DNA of 64,000 nucleotides from Shewanella psychropiezotolerans (GCF_007197555.1 NZ_CP041614.1:1914001-1978000); one strand, 5' to 3'. Positions 9,311-19,174 are shown, counted from the stretch's first letter. The notes: generated from the sequence alone by a model not told the origin. Made by a program: numbers and translations.

Positions 9311-10711
9311 ATGACATCAACAGCGATACTGATCATTAATGGCACGCTTGTCGATGCCCATGGTCAGTCCAAAAAACAGCTGCTACTTATCGATGGTAAG
9401 ATAGCCAAAGTGAGTGAGACCATCACTGACACCCCGGCTGAGACCAAGATTATCGATGCACAAGGCCTCTACGTTATGCCTGGTGGGATCGATGTTCATA
9501 CCCACTTCAACATAGATGTAGGCATTAGCCGCAGCATAGATGACTTTTACACAGGTACCCGTTCAGCGGCCTGTGGCGGCACCACTATGATCATAGATCA
9601 TATGGGTTTTGGGCCTAAAGGTTGTTCATTAGGGCACCAGCTCGCCGTGTATAAAGAGTACGCTCAAGATAAGGCGGTGATCGATTATAGCTTTCATGGC
9701 GTTATCCAGCATGTAGATGAGCAAGTGCTTGCTGATATGCAAACCATGGTTGAAAAAGAGGGCATCTCTAGTTTCAAACTCTACCTCACCTATGGTTATA
9801 AGCTTGATGACGACAGTACCCTTAAAGCCATGGCGCGTCTCAATGAGCTAAATGCACTCACAACGGTTCATCCAGAAAATGATGCCGCCATAGCACAGCG
9901 TCGTGCTCAGCTAATTAAAGCGGGCAAAATTGCCCCCAAATACCATGCCGTCAGTCGTCCACTGGAATGTGAAGCGGAAGCGATTGCCCGCACGATCAAC
10001 CTTGCTAGCCTCTCTGGTAACGCGCCCCTGTATATCGTCCATCTCTCTAACGGCCTAGGCCTGGACTATATCCGCTTAGCCAGGAAGAACCAGCAAGCTG
10101 TTTGGGCGGAAACTTGTCCGCAGTACCTGTTGCTGGACGATAGCCTCTATGAAAATGAAGATGCCGTTAAATATGTGATGAGCCCGCCTCTTAGGCCTAA
10201 AGCCGAACTTGAAAAGCTTTGGTTGGGGCTAGAGGATGGCAGCATAGACACGGTCGCTACCGATCACTGTTCATTTACTTACCACGACCAGAAGCACAAG
10301 GGAGTCGATGACTTCACCGCTTGCCCTAATGGCATGCCGGGTGTAGAGACCCGTATGCCACTCCTCTTCTCCGAAGGGGTGTCTAAAGGCAGGATATCTC
10401 CTGAAAAATTTGTCGAGGTAACCAGTTTTAAACCTGCAAAACTATTCGGCCTTTACCCACAAAAAGGCTGCCTTCTGGAAGGTTCGGATGCGGATATTGT
10501 GTTATTCGATCCTGAACTTAAGGTCAATATCAGTCATGACAGATTACATGACAATACTGACTACACCCCTTATGAATCACATGCTGTTACTGGATGGCCA
10601 GTCATGACCATCAGTCGTGGAGAAGTCGTTGCAAATCATGGTGAGTTTCTAGGGAAAGCCGGTGCAGGGCATTTCGTGCACCGCAAGCCGTTCGATAAAA
10701 ACAACATCTAA
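9311..10711 (+). CDS. hyuA: Dihydropyrimidinase/hydantoinase-like amidohydrolase HyuA
   Basis: A 466-residue cyclic amidohydrolase. The metal site is visible: HTHFN after GGIDV, the carboxylated lysine in SSFKLYLTYGYK, VHPEND, YIVHLS and ATDHCSFT. It opens hydantoin-like rings and corresponds to E. coli ygeZ/hyuA in the purine-degradation locus. The start at 9311 uses GGGAG nine bases upstream rather than the extended frame from 9296. A pyrimidine-rich tract (9258-9294) precedes it. Confidence 0.92.
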   Translation: MTSTAILIINGTLVDAHGQSKKQLLLIDGKIAKVSETITDTPAETKIIDAQGLYVMPGGIDVHTHFNIDVGISRSIDDFYTGTRSAACGGTTMIIDHMGFGPKGCSLGHQLAVYKEYAQDKAVIDYSFHGVIQHVDEQVLADMQTMVEKEGISSFKLYLTYGYKLDDDSTLKAMARLNELNALTTVHPENDAAIAQRRAQLIKAGKIAPKYHAVSRPLECEAEAIARTINLASLSGNAPLYIVHLSNGLGLDYIRLARKNQQAVWAETCPQYLLLDDSLYENEDAVKYVMSPPLRPKAELEKLWLGLEDGSIDTVATDHCSFTYHDQKHKGVDDFTACPNGMPGVETRMPLLFSEGVSKGRISPEKFVEVTSFKPAKLFGLYPQKGCLLEGSDADIVLFDPELKVNISHDRLHDNTDYTPYESHAVTGWPVMTISRGEVVANHGEFLGKAGAGHFVHRKPFDKNNI

Positions 10712-10803
10712 TTCATCATTTTATCCACAATTAACTCGCGATGGCTTCAGAGTCATCTCTTTCAGAACCGCGGGTTAATGAGTCGGAGAGTCAAGGAATA
10801 TTT

Positions 10804-11706
10804 ATGAAACCTATCGCTGTAGTTGCCCTAGGAGGCAACGCATTACTACGCCGTGGTGATGCACCAACTTATGCTAACCAATTAGCCAATATAAAGATTG
10901 CTGCCGCAGCCATCGCCGAAATCGCTAAAGATTATCGCGTCGCTATCGTACACGGTAACGGCCCACAAGTTGGCCTGTTAGCGCTACAGAACTTAGCTTA
11001 TACCAAGGTATCTCCCTATCCATTAGATGTGTTGGGCGCCGAGACTGAAGGCATGATTGGCTATATGTTGGCTCAAGAAGTTCAAAATTTAATGCCAGAT
11101 CGCGAAGTGTCTACTCTGCTGACGCGCATCGAAGTGGATGCTAATGATAAGAGCATGCTAGATCCGACTAAGTTTGTTGGCCCGGTATATAACGAAGATG
11201 AAGCCGGTGTTTTAGCTGAAGCTAATAACTGGATCATGAAGCGTGATGGTGAATTTATCCGTCGTGTGGTGCCTTCACCTAAGCCGATCAATATTCTGGA
11301 TAAGCATGCTATCGATACTCTGCTAGCTGCTGACGAAGTGGTGATCTGCTGTGGTGGTGGCGGTATTCCAGTGTGTAAGTCTGATCTCGGTTATGTGGGT
11401 GTAGAAGGTGTTATCGATAAAGACTTATCGGCGACACTACTTGCTAAGCAGTTGAACGCAGAGAAGTTACTTATTCTTACCGATGCCGATGCTGTCTATC
11501 TCGACTGGGGTACTGAAAACCAACGTGCCCTGCGCAATGCAACGCCTGCTGAATTAAGCCAGTATGATTTCCCAGCTGGTTCCATGGGGCCCAAAGTTGA
11601 AGCCGTAAGTGACTTCGCCGCGTTTGGCGGCAAGGCTTATATCGGTGCTCTGGAGCATGGACTCGATGTACTAGCTGAACGCTCAGGAACCTGCGTGAGT
11701 AATTAA
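10804..11706 (+). CDS. yqeA: Carbamate kinase YqeA
   Basis: A 300-residue carbamate kinase (ArcC family): carbamoyl phosphate + ADP gives ATP, ammonia and CO2. Family motifs include ALGGNALL, VHGNGPQVG, GPKPINILDKHAID-like residues, CCGGGGIPV and LTDADAVY. This is the energy-yielding step of the branch fed by YgeW. The start at 10804 has CAAGGAA upstream and gives the conserved MKPIAVVALGGN start; the longer frame from 10741 adds a polar tail unlike the family. Confidence 0.92.
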   Translation: MKPIAVVALGGNALLRRGDAPTYANQLANIKIAAAAIAEIAKDYRVAIVHGNGPQVGLLALQNLAYTKVSPYPLDVLGAETEGMIGYMLAQEVQNLMPDREVSTLLTRIEVDANDKSMLDPTKFVGPVYNEDEAGVLAEANNWIMKRDGEFIRRVVPSPKPINILDKHAIDTLLAADEVVICCGGGGIPVCKSDLGYVGVEGVIDKDLSATLLAKQLNAEKLLILTDADAVYLDWGTENQRALRNATPAELSQYDFPAGSMGPKVEAVSDFAAFGGKAYIGALEHGLDVLAERSGTCVSN

Positions 11707-11732
11707 TCACTGTAGAGCACAGGGGGATTTCC

Positions 11733-11746
11733 TTGTGCTAGCACAA
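11733..11746. promoter_or_regulatory. Perfect 14-bp palindrome before the GltD-like gene
   Basis: TTGTGCTAGCACAA (11733-11746) is a perfect palindrome in the 114-bp gap between yqeA and the next gene. A flanking AGCACA at 11716-11721 could also pair with its left arm to make a terminator. Which function applies cannot be decided from the sequence. Confidence 0.3.
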
Positions 11747-11820
11747 GCTTAAACATAGATTGCGCCACGCATACATTCAGCTTAGGTGCATTATATGATC
11801 CATATTAAGGCAGTAAAAAT

Positions 11821-13452
11821 ATGAGACATACTTCCAAAGATATGACGCTACCACCAGATCTGACTACAAAGAAAGGCTCTGGCGCGGTGCGTAGTAAGTT
11901 TCCCATCTATGCGAACTCACTTCCTCCTTGTAATCATGCCTGCCCGACAGGCAGTAATATTCAAGAGTGGCTGAGTCTCGCTCAAGAAGAAGAGTATGAA
12001 GCCGCATTTCAGGCGTTGATCAAGAATAATCCCATGCCAGCCATTCATGGCCGCGTCTGTTATCACCCTTGTGAGAGTGCGTGTAACCGTAATGATGTCG
12101 ACCAATCAGTGAGTATTCACGCGGTGGAGCGTTATCTGGGCGATCAAGCCATAGCGCATAAATGGCCTGTGCGTTTCGAGGCCAAACCGAGTGGTAAGCG
12201 AGTACTTATTATCGGTGCCGGCCCCAGTGGTCTGGCAACGGCTTATCATCTGAAGCGCAAGGGCCATGATGTCGAGATCCGTGATAGTGCCCCCATGGCT
12301 GGTGGCATGATGCATTTTGGTATTCCCGCCTATCGTTTACCGCGCAAAGTATTAGATCAAGAGATCCAACGCATCCAAGATATGGGCATTAAGATTGTGC
12401 TCAATACTAAGGTCGAGTCTATCTTAGCCGAGAAGGTGAGTGGCCAGTTCGATGCGGTATTCCTCGCCATTGGTGCTCACATTGGCCGCGGTGTAGACAT
12501 CCCCAATGCCGATCCTGAAAAGGTGACCGATGCGGTCTCTTACTTAAGAGATGTCGAGCTAGGCAAGGCACCCAAGCTGGGTAACGTCGTGGTGGTTTAT
12601 GGCGGTGGTAACACGGCCATGGATGCGGCGCGTACCGCTAAACGTTTTGGCGCCCAGGTTAAAGTGGTCTACCGTCGAGACCGGGCTAATATGCCTGCCC
12701 ATGATTTTGAATGTGTCGAAGCCATGGAAGAGGGGGTCGAGTTTCATTGGCAGCGCACTATCAATCAGATAGATGGTCAGCAATTTACCCTAGAGAAGAT
12801 GGCGATCAATGCAGAGGGTAAGCCTCAACCAACAGGCGAGTTCGAGACGCTGCAAGCCGACTCGTTAATTCTGGCTCTAGGTCAGAATATCGATACCAAG
12901 CTCACTAAGGCCATTCCGGATGTTGAGCATAAGTGGGATGGCAGTGTTGTGGTTAACGACAACATGATGACAGGCTATAAAGGCTTGTTCGCCGGTGGTG
13001 ATATGGTGCCTTGCGATCGCACTGTCACCATCGCGGTCGGCCATGGAAAGAAAGCAGCGGCTAATATCGATGCCTTCCTCCAAGGGCGCATCTTTACTAA
13101 GGTCGAAAAAACGCCCCTCATCAAGCTAGATAAATTGCACCTTTGGTATAAAACCGATGCAGAGCAAAGTGAGCAACCCGCCACAGATCCTGTCGAACGT
13201 CGCACTAATTTTGACGAAGTGCTCGGCGGATTAACCGAGCAAGAGGCCCTTTATGAGGCCCAGCGTTGTTACTCCTGTGGTAACTGTTTCGAGTGTAATG
13301 GCTGCTTAGCAGCCTGTCCTCATGGAGCGATCACTTACTTAGGCAAAGGTAAAGGCTATAAGATTGATTATGACAAGTGTACCGGTTGTCACGCTTGCTA
13401 TTCCCAATGTCCATGTCATGCCATAGAGATGGTAGCGGCCGAGCAGGCTTAG
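11821..13452 (+). CDS. GltD-like flavoprotein with two C-terminal [4Fe-4S] clusters
   Basis: A 543-residue NAD(P)H-linked oxidoreductase related to the small subunit of glutamate synthase and to AegA/YgfT. The N-terminal cysteines (CNHACPTGSN and CYHPCESACNR) bind iron-sulfur clusters. GAGPSGLATAYHLKRKGH binds FAD and GGGNTAMDAARTAKR binds NAD(P). The C-terminus is a two-cluster ferredoxin (CGNCFECNGCLAACP and CTGCHACYSQCPC). It ends nine bases before the nifJ start, so the two are co-translated. I infer electron exchange between NAD(P)H and the pyruvate oxidoreductase or ferredoxin. No E. coli gene occupies exactly this place. Confidence 0.82.
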   Translation: MRHTSKDMTLPPDLTTKKGSGAVRSKFPIYANSLPPCNHACPTGSNIQEWLSLAQEEEYEAAFQALIKNNPMPAIHGRVCYHPCESACNRNDVDQSVSIHAVERYLGDQAIAHKWPVRFEAKPSGKRVLIIGAGPSGLATAYHLKRKGHDVEIRDSAPMAGGMMHFGIPAYRLPRKVLDQEIQRIQDMGIKIVLNTKVESILAEKVSGQFDAVFLAIGAHIGRGVDIPNADPEKVTDAVSYLRDVELGKAPKLGNVVVVYGGGNTAMDAARTAKRFGAQVKVVYRRDRANMPAHDFECVEAMEEGVEFHWQRTINQIDGQQFTLEKMAINAEGKPQPTGEFETLQADSLILALGQNIDTKLTKAIPDVEHKWDGSVVVNDNMMTGYKGLFAGGDMVPCDRTVTIAVGHGKKAAANIDAFLQGRIFTKVEKTPLIKLDKLHLWYKTDAEQSEQPATDPVERRTNFDEVLGGLTEQEALYEAQRCYSCGNCFECNGCLAACPHGAITYLGKGKGYKIDYDKCTGCHACYSQCPCHAIEMVAAEQA

Positions 13453-13461
13453 GAGCAAGAT

Positions 13462-16400
13462 ATGAAAACAACAGAATTAAACTCAGTCACGGCTTCGATG
13501 CACACCTGTGATGGTAATGAGGCCGCGGCCCATATCGCCTATCGTGTCAGTGAAGTATGTGCCATCTATCCCATTACGCCATCTTCGACCATGGCGGAGC
13601 TCGCAGAGGAGTGGGCGGCTAAAGATATTCGTAATATCTGGCAAGGGATCCCACTTATCGCCTCGATGCAGAGCGAAGGTGGCGCAGCTGGTACCGTGCA
13701 TGGCTCACTGCAAAGTGGCGCACTGACTACCACATTTACGGCTTCTCAAGGCTTACTCTTGATGTTGCCGAACATGTATAAAATTGCCGGTGAGCTCACC
13801 GCGACGGTATTTCATGTTGCCGCGCGTTCATTGGCGGCCCAGGGGTTATCTATCTTTGGTGATCATCAGGATGTGATGGCAGCCAGAGGCACAGGCTTCG
13901 CGCTATTAGCATCTTCTTCGGTGCAAGAATCCCACGATATGGCGATGGTGGCTCACGCCGCCACGTTAGATGCGCGGATCCCTTTCATGCACTTCTTCGA
14001 TGGCTTCAGAACCTCCCACGAAGTGAATAAGATTGCGCTTATTAGTGATAGCGATATTCGCACTATGATCGATGATAAACTTGTCAGAGCCCATAGAGAG
14101 CGAGGTCTGAGCCCAAATAAGCCCTTTATTAGAGGTACCGCGCAAAATCCTGATGTCTATTTCCAGGGGCGTGAAACCGTGACAGCGTTTTACAATAAGA
14201 CGCCTGAAATCGTGCAGGCTTGCATGGATAAGCTCGGTGATATCACCGGCCGTTACTATAAACTGATAGAGTTTTATGGTGATGAAGCCGCAGAGCGGGT
14301 GATCATCGCCATGGGCTCAGGTATCGAGACCGTTAAAGAGACAGTCGACGCCTTAAACCGGGCGGGTGAAAAAGTGGGTCTATTACAGGTGAGACTGTAC
14401 CGTCCATTGAGTGCTGAATATCTGTTTGCGGCCTTACCAAAGACGGTTAACAAGATAGCCGTGCTTGATAGAACCAAAGAGCCAGGTGCTAACGGCGACC
14501 CTCTTTATCAAGATATCTTAACTTCTCTGGTCGACAGTTATAGTGAGCAAGATAATCTGTCGCAGATGCCTATGCTAGTGGCGGGACGCTATGGTCTGTC
14601 TAGCAAAGAATTTACCCCAGCTATGGTTAGCGCTGTGTTTGATAACTTAGCTAAGGACAAGCCAAAGAAACATTTCACCTTAGGTATTATTGATGATGTT
14701 TGCCATTCTCACCTCGAGTTTGATGCCAGTTATGACATAGAGTCAAAGGATGTGGTGCGGGCTATTTTCTATGGTCTAGGCGCCGACGGCACCGTAGGTG
14801 CGAATAAAAATACCATCAAGATCATAGGTGAAGATCCTGATTATTTCGCCCAGGGCTATTTCGTCTATGATTCGAAAAAGTCAGGCTCACAAACCGAGTC
14901 ACACCTGCGATTTGGTAACCATGCCATTAACAGCCCTTACCTTATTCAATCGGCCAACTTCATAGCCTGTCATCAGGCGACCTTCGTCGATACAACCGAT
15001 ATGTTAGCTAAGGCGACAGAAAACGCCGTGTTTCTGCTTAATACCCAAGCCAGTGCCGACAAAGTGTGGGATACACTACCCGCCAAGATGCAGTCTCAAT
15101 TGATTGAGAAAAAGATGAGCATGCATGTGATCGATGCCTACAAGGTGGGGGAAGATACAGGCATGGGCAAGCGCATTAACACCATAATGCAGACGTGTTT
15201 CTTTGCCCTTTCTGGGGTGTTAGAAAAAGACGTCGCCATCGATAAGATCAAAAAGTCCATCGTTAAAACCTATACCCATAAAGGGCCTAAGGTCATTGAG
15301 AAAAACTTCGCCGCAGTGGATCACACCTTAGCCCACCTCGAAGAGGTGAAGATACCCGCATCAGTCACCGCCAAAGTGATTGATAGACCCATAGTTGATG
15401 AAAAAGCCCCTGATTTTGTCAAACAAGTTACCGCTAAGATGATGGCAGGTAAGGGCGATCTCATCCCTGTGTCTATGCTACCTGTAGATGGTACCTACCC
15501 ATCGGGCACGACCCAGTGGGAGAAGCGCGATATCGCCCTGCAGATCCCTGTGTGGGAAGAGACAGCCTGTATCCAATGTGGTAACTGCTCAATCGTCTGT
15601 CCTCATGGGGCGATACGCGCCAAGTTCTATGACAAGTCTCTGCTTAACAAGGCGCCGGATGGCTTCAAGTCTCATACCATTACCGCTCGCGGTTTCCCCG
15701 ATACCCGTTACACCTTGCAGGTCTATGCACAAGATTGTACCGGTTGCACCTTGTGTGTCGATGCTTGTCCTATGGTGATACAAGAGGCAACAGATACAAG
15801 TCCTGAGGTTAAAGCCATCAATATGCAGCCTAAAGGGCCGTATATGGAACAAGCTAAGAAAGATCTCGATTTCTTTACCTCAATCCCCTACAACGACAGA
15901 TCACGAGTGGATTTCTCACATGTTCGTGGCGCTCAGTTCCTGCAGCCTCTGTTCGAGTTCTCGGGTGCTTGCTCTGGTTGTGGTGAAACACCTTACCTTA
16001 AGCTAGTGTCTCAGCTCTTTGGTGACCGCTTAATGATCGCCAATGCGACAGGTTGCTCATCTATCTATGGCGGTAACTTACCCACCACACCTTGGGCTAA
16101 GAATGATGCCGGCCGTGGTCCTGCTTGGGCTAACTCACTGTTTGAAGATAACGCCGAGTTTGGCTTTGGTTTCCGTTTAGCGGCCATTAAGCAACAAGAG
16201 ATGGCTAAGCAGTTATTGGTTCGTATCAGTCAAGACCCGCAAGGGGATCTCAGGCCTGAACTCATCGATAAGCTACTCAATTGCGAACAAGCATCTGAGT
16301 CTGATATACAGGCGCAGATTAAACGCGTCGACGAGCTGAAACTTGAGCTTGAGAAGCATGGAACGGAAGATGCGCTTAATCTTATCTCGGTTGCCGATCA

Positions 16401-17103
16401 GCTGATCCGTCGTTCAATCTGGATAATAGGCGGTGATGGTTGGGCTTACGATATTGGCTCTAGTGGTTTAGATCATGTGTTAGCCAGCGGTGCTGATGTC
16501 AATGTGTTGGTGATGGATACCGAAGTGTATTCTAACACCGGCGGTCAAATGTCTAAATCGACGCCTCTGGGCGCCGTGGCTAAATTCGCTGCAGCGGGTA
16601 AGCAGACCACCAAGAAAGATGTGGCGATGCAAGCTATCTCCTATAACAACGTCTACGTTGCTCGTATTGCCCTAGGTGGCGATCCACAGCAGACACTGTT
16701 GGCCATGCGAGAAGCAGAAGCCTACAAAGGACCCTCGATCATCATCGCTTACAGTCACTGCATTGCCCATGGTATCGACATGGAAAAAGGGCTACGCCAG
16801 CAGCAGTTAGCGGTTAAGTCGGGTCACTGGCCATTGTTTAGGTACAACCCGCAATTGCGTGAGGTAGGAGAGAATCCATTCTCACTCGATTCACTGAGAC
16901 CCAGCATCTCCTTGAAGGAGTATCGCTCCCATGAGGCTAGATTCAATATGCTGACACGCAGTGATCCTGATTTAGCCGAGTCACTAACAAACCGGGCCCA
17001 GCATGTTCTGGAGCGTCGATGGAAACTCTATGAGGAGATAGCGTCACGCCCAGGAGGTGCGGTTGCGGCTCATGTGGAAGTCGATGTTGAGGATATCCAT
17101 TAA
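13462..17103 (+). CDS. nifJ: Pyruvate:ferredoxin/flavodoxin oxidoreductase
   Basis: A 1213-residue single-chain 2-oxoacid oxidoreductase, slightly longer than the usual ~1170. Order: pyrimidine-binding domain (from AYRVSEVCAIYPITPSS), the middle gamma domain (GLGADGTVGANKN), a two-[4Fe-4S] ferredoxin domain (CIQCGNCSIVCP and CTGCTLCVDACP), then the thiamine-diphosphate domain with ACSGCGE, GGDGWAYDIG and the conserved TEVYSNTGGQ. It makes acetyl-CoA, CO2 and reduced ferredoxin from pyruvate. Since ygeX makes pyruvate, it can drain the product of the purine branch and supply low-potential electrons. Confidence 0.93.
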   Translation: MKTTELNSVTASMHTCDGNEAAAHIAYRVSEVCAIYPITPSSTMAELAEEWAAKDIRNIWQGIPLIASMQSEGGAAGTVHGSLQSGALTTTFTASQGLLLMLPNMYKIAGELTATVFHVAARSLAAQGLSIFGDHQDVMAARGTGFALLASSSVQESHDMAMVAHAATLDARIPFMHFFDGFRTSHEVNKIALISDSDIRTMIDDKLVRAHRERGLSPNKPFIRGTAQNPDVYFQGRETVTAFYNKTPEIVQACMDKLGDITGRYYKLIEFYGDEAAERVIIAMGSGIETVKETVDALNRAGEKVGLLQVRLYRPLSAEYLFAALPKTVNKIAVLDRTKEPGANGDPLYQDILTSLVDSYSEQDNLSQMPMLVAGRYGLSSKEFTPAMVSAVFDNLAKDKPKKHFTLGIIDDVCHSHLEFDASYDIESKDVVRAIFYGLGADGTVGANKNTIKIIGEDPDYFAQGYFVYDSKKSGSQTESHLRFGNHAINSPYLIQSANFIACHQATFVDTTDMLAKATENAVFLLNTQASADKVWDTLPAKMQSQLIEKKMSMHVIDAYKVGEDTGMGKRINTIMQTCFFALSGVLEKDVAIDKIKKSIVKTYTHKGPKVIEKNFAAVDHTLAHLEEVKIPASVTAKVIDRPIVDEKAPDFVKQVTAKMMAGKGDLIPVSMLPVDGTYPSGTTQWEKRDIALQIPVWEETACIQCGNCSIVCPHGAIRAKFYDKSLLNKAPDGFKSHTITARGFPDTRYTLQVYAQDCTGCTLCVDACPMVIQEATDTSPEVKAINMQPKGPYMEQAKKDLDFFTSIPYNDRSRVDFSHVRGAQFLQPLFEFSGACSGCGETPYLKLVSQLFGDRLMIANATGCSSIYGGNLPTTPWAKNDAGRGPAWANSLFEDNAEFGFGFRLAAIKQQEMAKQLLVRISQDPQGDLRPELIDKLLNCEQASESDIQAQIKRVDELKLELEKHGTEDALNLISVADQLIRRSIWIIGGDGWAYDIGSSGLDHVLASGADVNVLVMDTEVYSNTGGQMSKSTPLGAVAKFAAAGKQTTKKDVAMQAISYNNVYVARIALGGDPQQTLLAMREAEAYKGPSIIIAYSHCIAHGIDMEKGLRQQQLAVKSGHWPLFRYNPQLREVGENPFSLDSLRPSISLKEYRSHEARFNMLTRSDPDLAESLTNRAQHVLERRWKLYEEIASRPGGAVAAHVEVDVEDIH

Positions 17104-17126
17104 TCGTTAGAGTGGACTTAATCCTA

Positions 17127-17156
17127 TGGAGGTGACGACCGCGCCTCCAATTTTTT
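17127..17156 (+). terminator. Terminator after nifJ
   Basis: TGGAGG...CCTCCA (17127-17149) followed by AT-rich TTTTTT (17151-17156). It closes the ygeW-nifJ transcription block. Confidence 0.75.
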
Positions 17157-17168
17157 ATTCGTTCATTT

Positions 17169-17221
17169 ATACCATTCCGAGTAAGTATCTGAACTGACCA
17201 GATACTTATATGGAATGGTAT
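17169..17221. repeat. 53-bp imperfect hairpin element
   Basis: ATACCATTCC (17169-17178) pairs with 17212-17221, and the inner AAGTATCTG (17183-17191) pairs with 17199-17207. This two-stage hairpin with an ATACCATTCC end looks like a dispersed intergenic repeat. The 17104-17578 gap also holds the tandem repeat and terminator listed separately, and no gene. Confidence 0.5.
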
Positions 17222-17321
17222 TAGGTGTCATCGACAAGAGGTGACACCTTTATCATCCCACTCTTATAGCCATCCCTATTTTATACCCATGGCTATTGAG
17301 TCGCTCCAAGCTCGTTCATCA

Positions 17322-17384
17322 CACTATTCACTATTCACTATTCACTATTCACTATTCACTATTCACTATTCACTATTCACTATT
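17322..17384 (+). repeat. (CACTATT)9 tandem repeat
   Basis: Nine perfect consecutive copies of the 7-bp unit CACTATT, 63 bp in all, between the convergent nifJ and yqeB genes. Exact repetition suggests recent slippage, so copy number is likely to vary between strains. Confidence 0.95.
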
Positions 17385-17455
17385 CAATCAAGAGAACACC
17401 CAGCAGGTTTGCCGTTGGCTTGTTCAATACTCGCGCATCAGACCAATCAAACACT

Positions 17456-17478
17456 AAAAAGGGAGCCTGCTGGCTCCC
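17456..17478 (-). terminator. Terminator of the yqeC-yqeB operon
   Basis: Read on the minus strand, GGGAGCC-AGCA-GGCTCCC (17478-17461) is followed by TTTTT. It lies 100 bp past the yqeB stop. Confidence 0.8.
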
Positions 17479-17578
17479 TAAGGTTGAATCTCTTGTGCTT
17501 AACTCTTGCCTAGCTCTTGCTTTAAGCTTGCCTGTTGCTCAAGTTAAACTATGGTTCGCTAAATCTTTGGCTCCGTCG

Positions 17579-19174
17579 TTATATGCTGCGCATATCTAAG
17601 TGTAGCAATGCCTCCAGCACACTGCCGCCGATGGCACGGGCTTTATCGGATACGCTCAGGTGATCGGCTTTATCTCCCCTTGGGTCGATATCACCAATCT
17701 TAAGACCTTGGTGAACCTCTAGCCCCTCATTAAGCAGGCCCCTGACCTTGCCGGACATGGGCGCTATGACGGGGGTGTCGTTCACTTGGGCGATAAGCTC
17801 GCCCTCTTTGACTATGTCGCCCAAGCTGACATGGCAGCGCATGGTGCCGGCTTCGGGGGCTCTTAATACCCTTTGGTGGGTGTAACCGCCGATGTTGCCG
17901 GGAATACCGGTATTAGGGGCTGTTTCACCTTGATATATGATGCGGCCTAAATGATGGCCACGATTAGTTTCGATAACGGCATCGCAGTCCACCCCAGCCA
18001 TAAAGCCTGGACCGAGTGCTACTGTGTGTGGCGCCAGTGCTTTTGTGGTGCCTAAATTGCGCTTAGCCAGAATGGCATCGACCACAAAATTTGGCTGTAA
18101 CTTGGCGGCAGTTTTACACTCTTCATCGACCAATACAGGGATCATACCCTTATCGATGAGCTTAAAGATCGAATTATAAGAGTTGGCCTTTTGGGCGGTG
18201 ATCCCCTCGACTGTGGCTGTGTCATCGAATAGGCACTGGGCAAAGGAGACGGAGCGACGGATAACCTCAGGTTTAGCAATATCTGTCATCACGACTTTAA
18301 AGCCGACATTGTGCAGACGTATGGCAACCCCGGTGGCGATATCACCGGCGCCGCGGATCAGTACTAAACGTTTGCGGTTGATGCGGGGATCGTCTTTCAT
18401 CAGGCCACCGGCGGCACCATTTTTGACCTTCAATATCTCGCCCATGATGCTGACGGCGAGCTCTTCCGGCGTCTCAGCCCCTATGCTAAAGCCGATAGGA
18501 GAGTAGACGGCTTGGACTCGCTCATCACTTATGCCAATATTTTTCAGGTGACTAAACAGGGTCTGTAACTTACGTTTACTGGCTAACAGGCCGATATATT
18601 TGGTTTCTTGTTTGATAATTTTAGTGATCGCGTCTTTATCTTCATGGTTTGAGGCGATAACCAGATAAGTTTGATCTGTGATAGTGAGCTTATCGATGGC
18701 CTGTTCCATGGTTTCAGCAAAGACCTGCTTGCAGCCTCGTGGGAAGTTCTCCTCGGCTAAGCTGTCGGCATAGGTATCGACGACAGTAATGTCGAAACCT
18801 AAGACATGGGCGGCCTGAGCCACGGCTTGGTTGACGTGGCCCGCACCGATAAGAATTAAGGGGGCTTTTAATCCAAATACATCGATATGTATCGACATAG
18901 TGCCGCCACAATCCATGTCCATGGAATCGGGGCCGGTGCGGGTCATACGGCCTTTTACCACTCTGGGATCTCTTTGCTGGATAGCCTCGATGGCTTGTTC
19001 GATAACATAGCGCTCAATCATGCCGCCACCTATGGTACCTAGTGTGGTGCCGTCGGCTTTAATTATCATTTGTCCTTGATGTCTGGGAGCCGAGCCTGAT
19101 GTTTCGAGGATATTAGCCAGGGCGAAAGGGATATTGAGTTCTTCTAATTCAGCAGCATGAGCAAAAATATTCAT
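17579..19174 (-). CDS. yqeB: Selenium-dependent molybdenum hydroxylase maturation protein YqeB (XdhC-like + EF2563 domains)
   Basis: A 531-residue two-part protein. Residues 1-260 resemble the XdhC/CoxI family (ETSGSAPRHQGQ near the start, and LIGAGHVNQAVAQ as a nucleotide-binding loop). Residues from about 265 match the EF2563/YqeB family (VLIRGAGDIATGVAIRLHN). Proteins of this type occur beside selenium-dependent molybdenum hydroxylases and are thought to help make or insert the Se/S-modified cofactor, but their exact reaction is inference. It follows yqeC by 33 bp on the minus strand, opposite to the genes around it. Confidence 0.85.
   Translation of the reverse strand: MNIFAHAAELEELNIPFALANILETSGSAPRHQGQMIIKADGTTLGTIGGGMIERYVIEQAIEAIQQRDPRVVKGRMTRTGPDSMDMDCGGTMSIHIDVFGLKAPLILIGAGHVNQAVAQAAHVLGFDITVVDTYADSLAEENFPRGCKQVFAETMEQAIDKLTITDQTYLVIASNHEDKDAITKIIKQETKYIGLLASKRKLQTLFSHLKNIGISDERVQAVYSPIGFSIGAETPEELAVSIMGEILKVKNGAAGGLMKDDPRINRKRLVLIRGAGDIATGVAIRLHNVGFKVVMTDIAKPEVIRRSVSFAQCLFDDTATVEGITAQKANSYNSIFKLIDKGMIPVLVDEECKTAAKLQPNFVVDAILAKRNLGTTKALAPHTVALGPGFMAGVDCDAVIETNRGHHLGRIIYQGETAPNTGIPGNIGGYTHQRVLRAPEAGTMRCHVSLGDIVKEGELIAQVNDTPVIAPMSGKVRGLLNEGLEVHQGLKIGDIDPRGDKADHLSVSDKARAIGGSVLEALLHLDMRSI

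Noticed and set aside
15589..15852. Minus-strand frame with IDGFNLRTCICCLLY resembling the frame at 62879-63109
   Set aside because: The similarity comes from the short reversed nifJ fragment at 63007-63054, not from a real protein. The frame is a shadow of nifJ.
17322..17384. Possible CRISPR array
   Set aside because: Units are contiguous 7-mers with no spacers. No CRISPR-like repeat/spacer structure or cas gene occurs in the window.
17241..17513. 90-codon open frame including HYSLFTI repeats
   Set aside because: It is only the (CACTATT)9 repeat read as codons plus a terminator hairpin; no ribosome-binding site or similarity.
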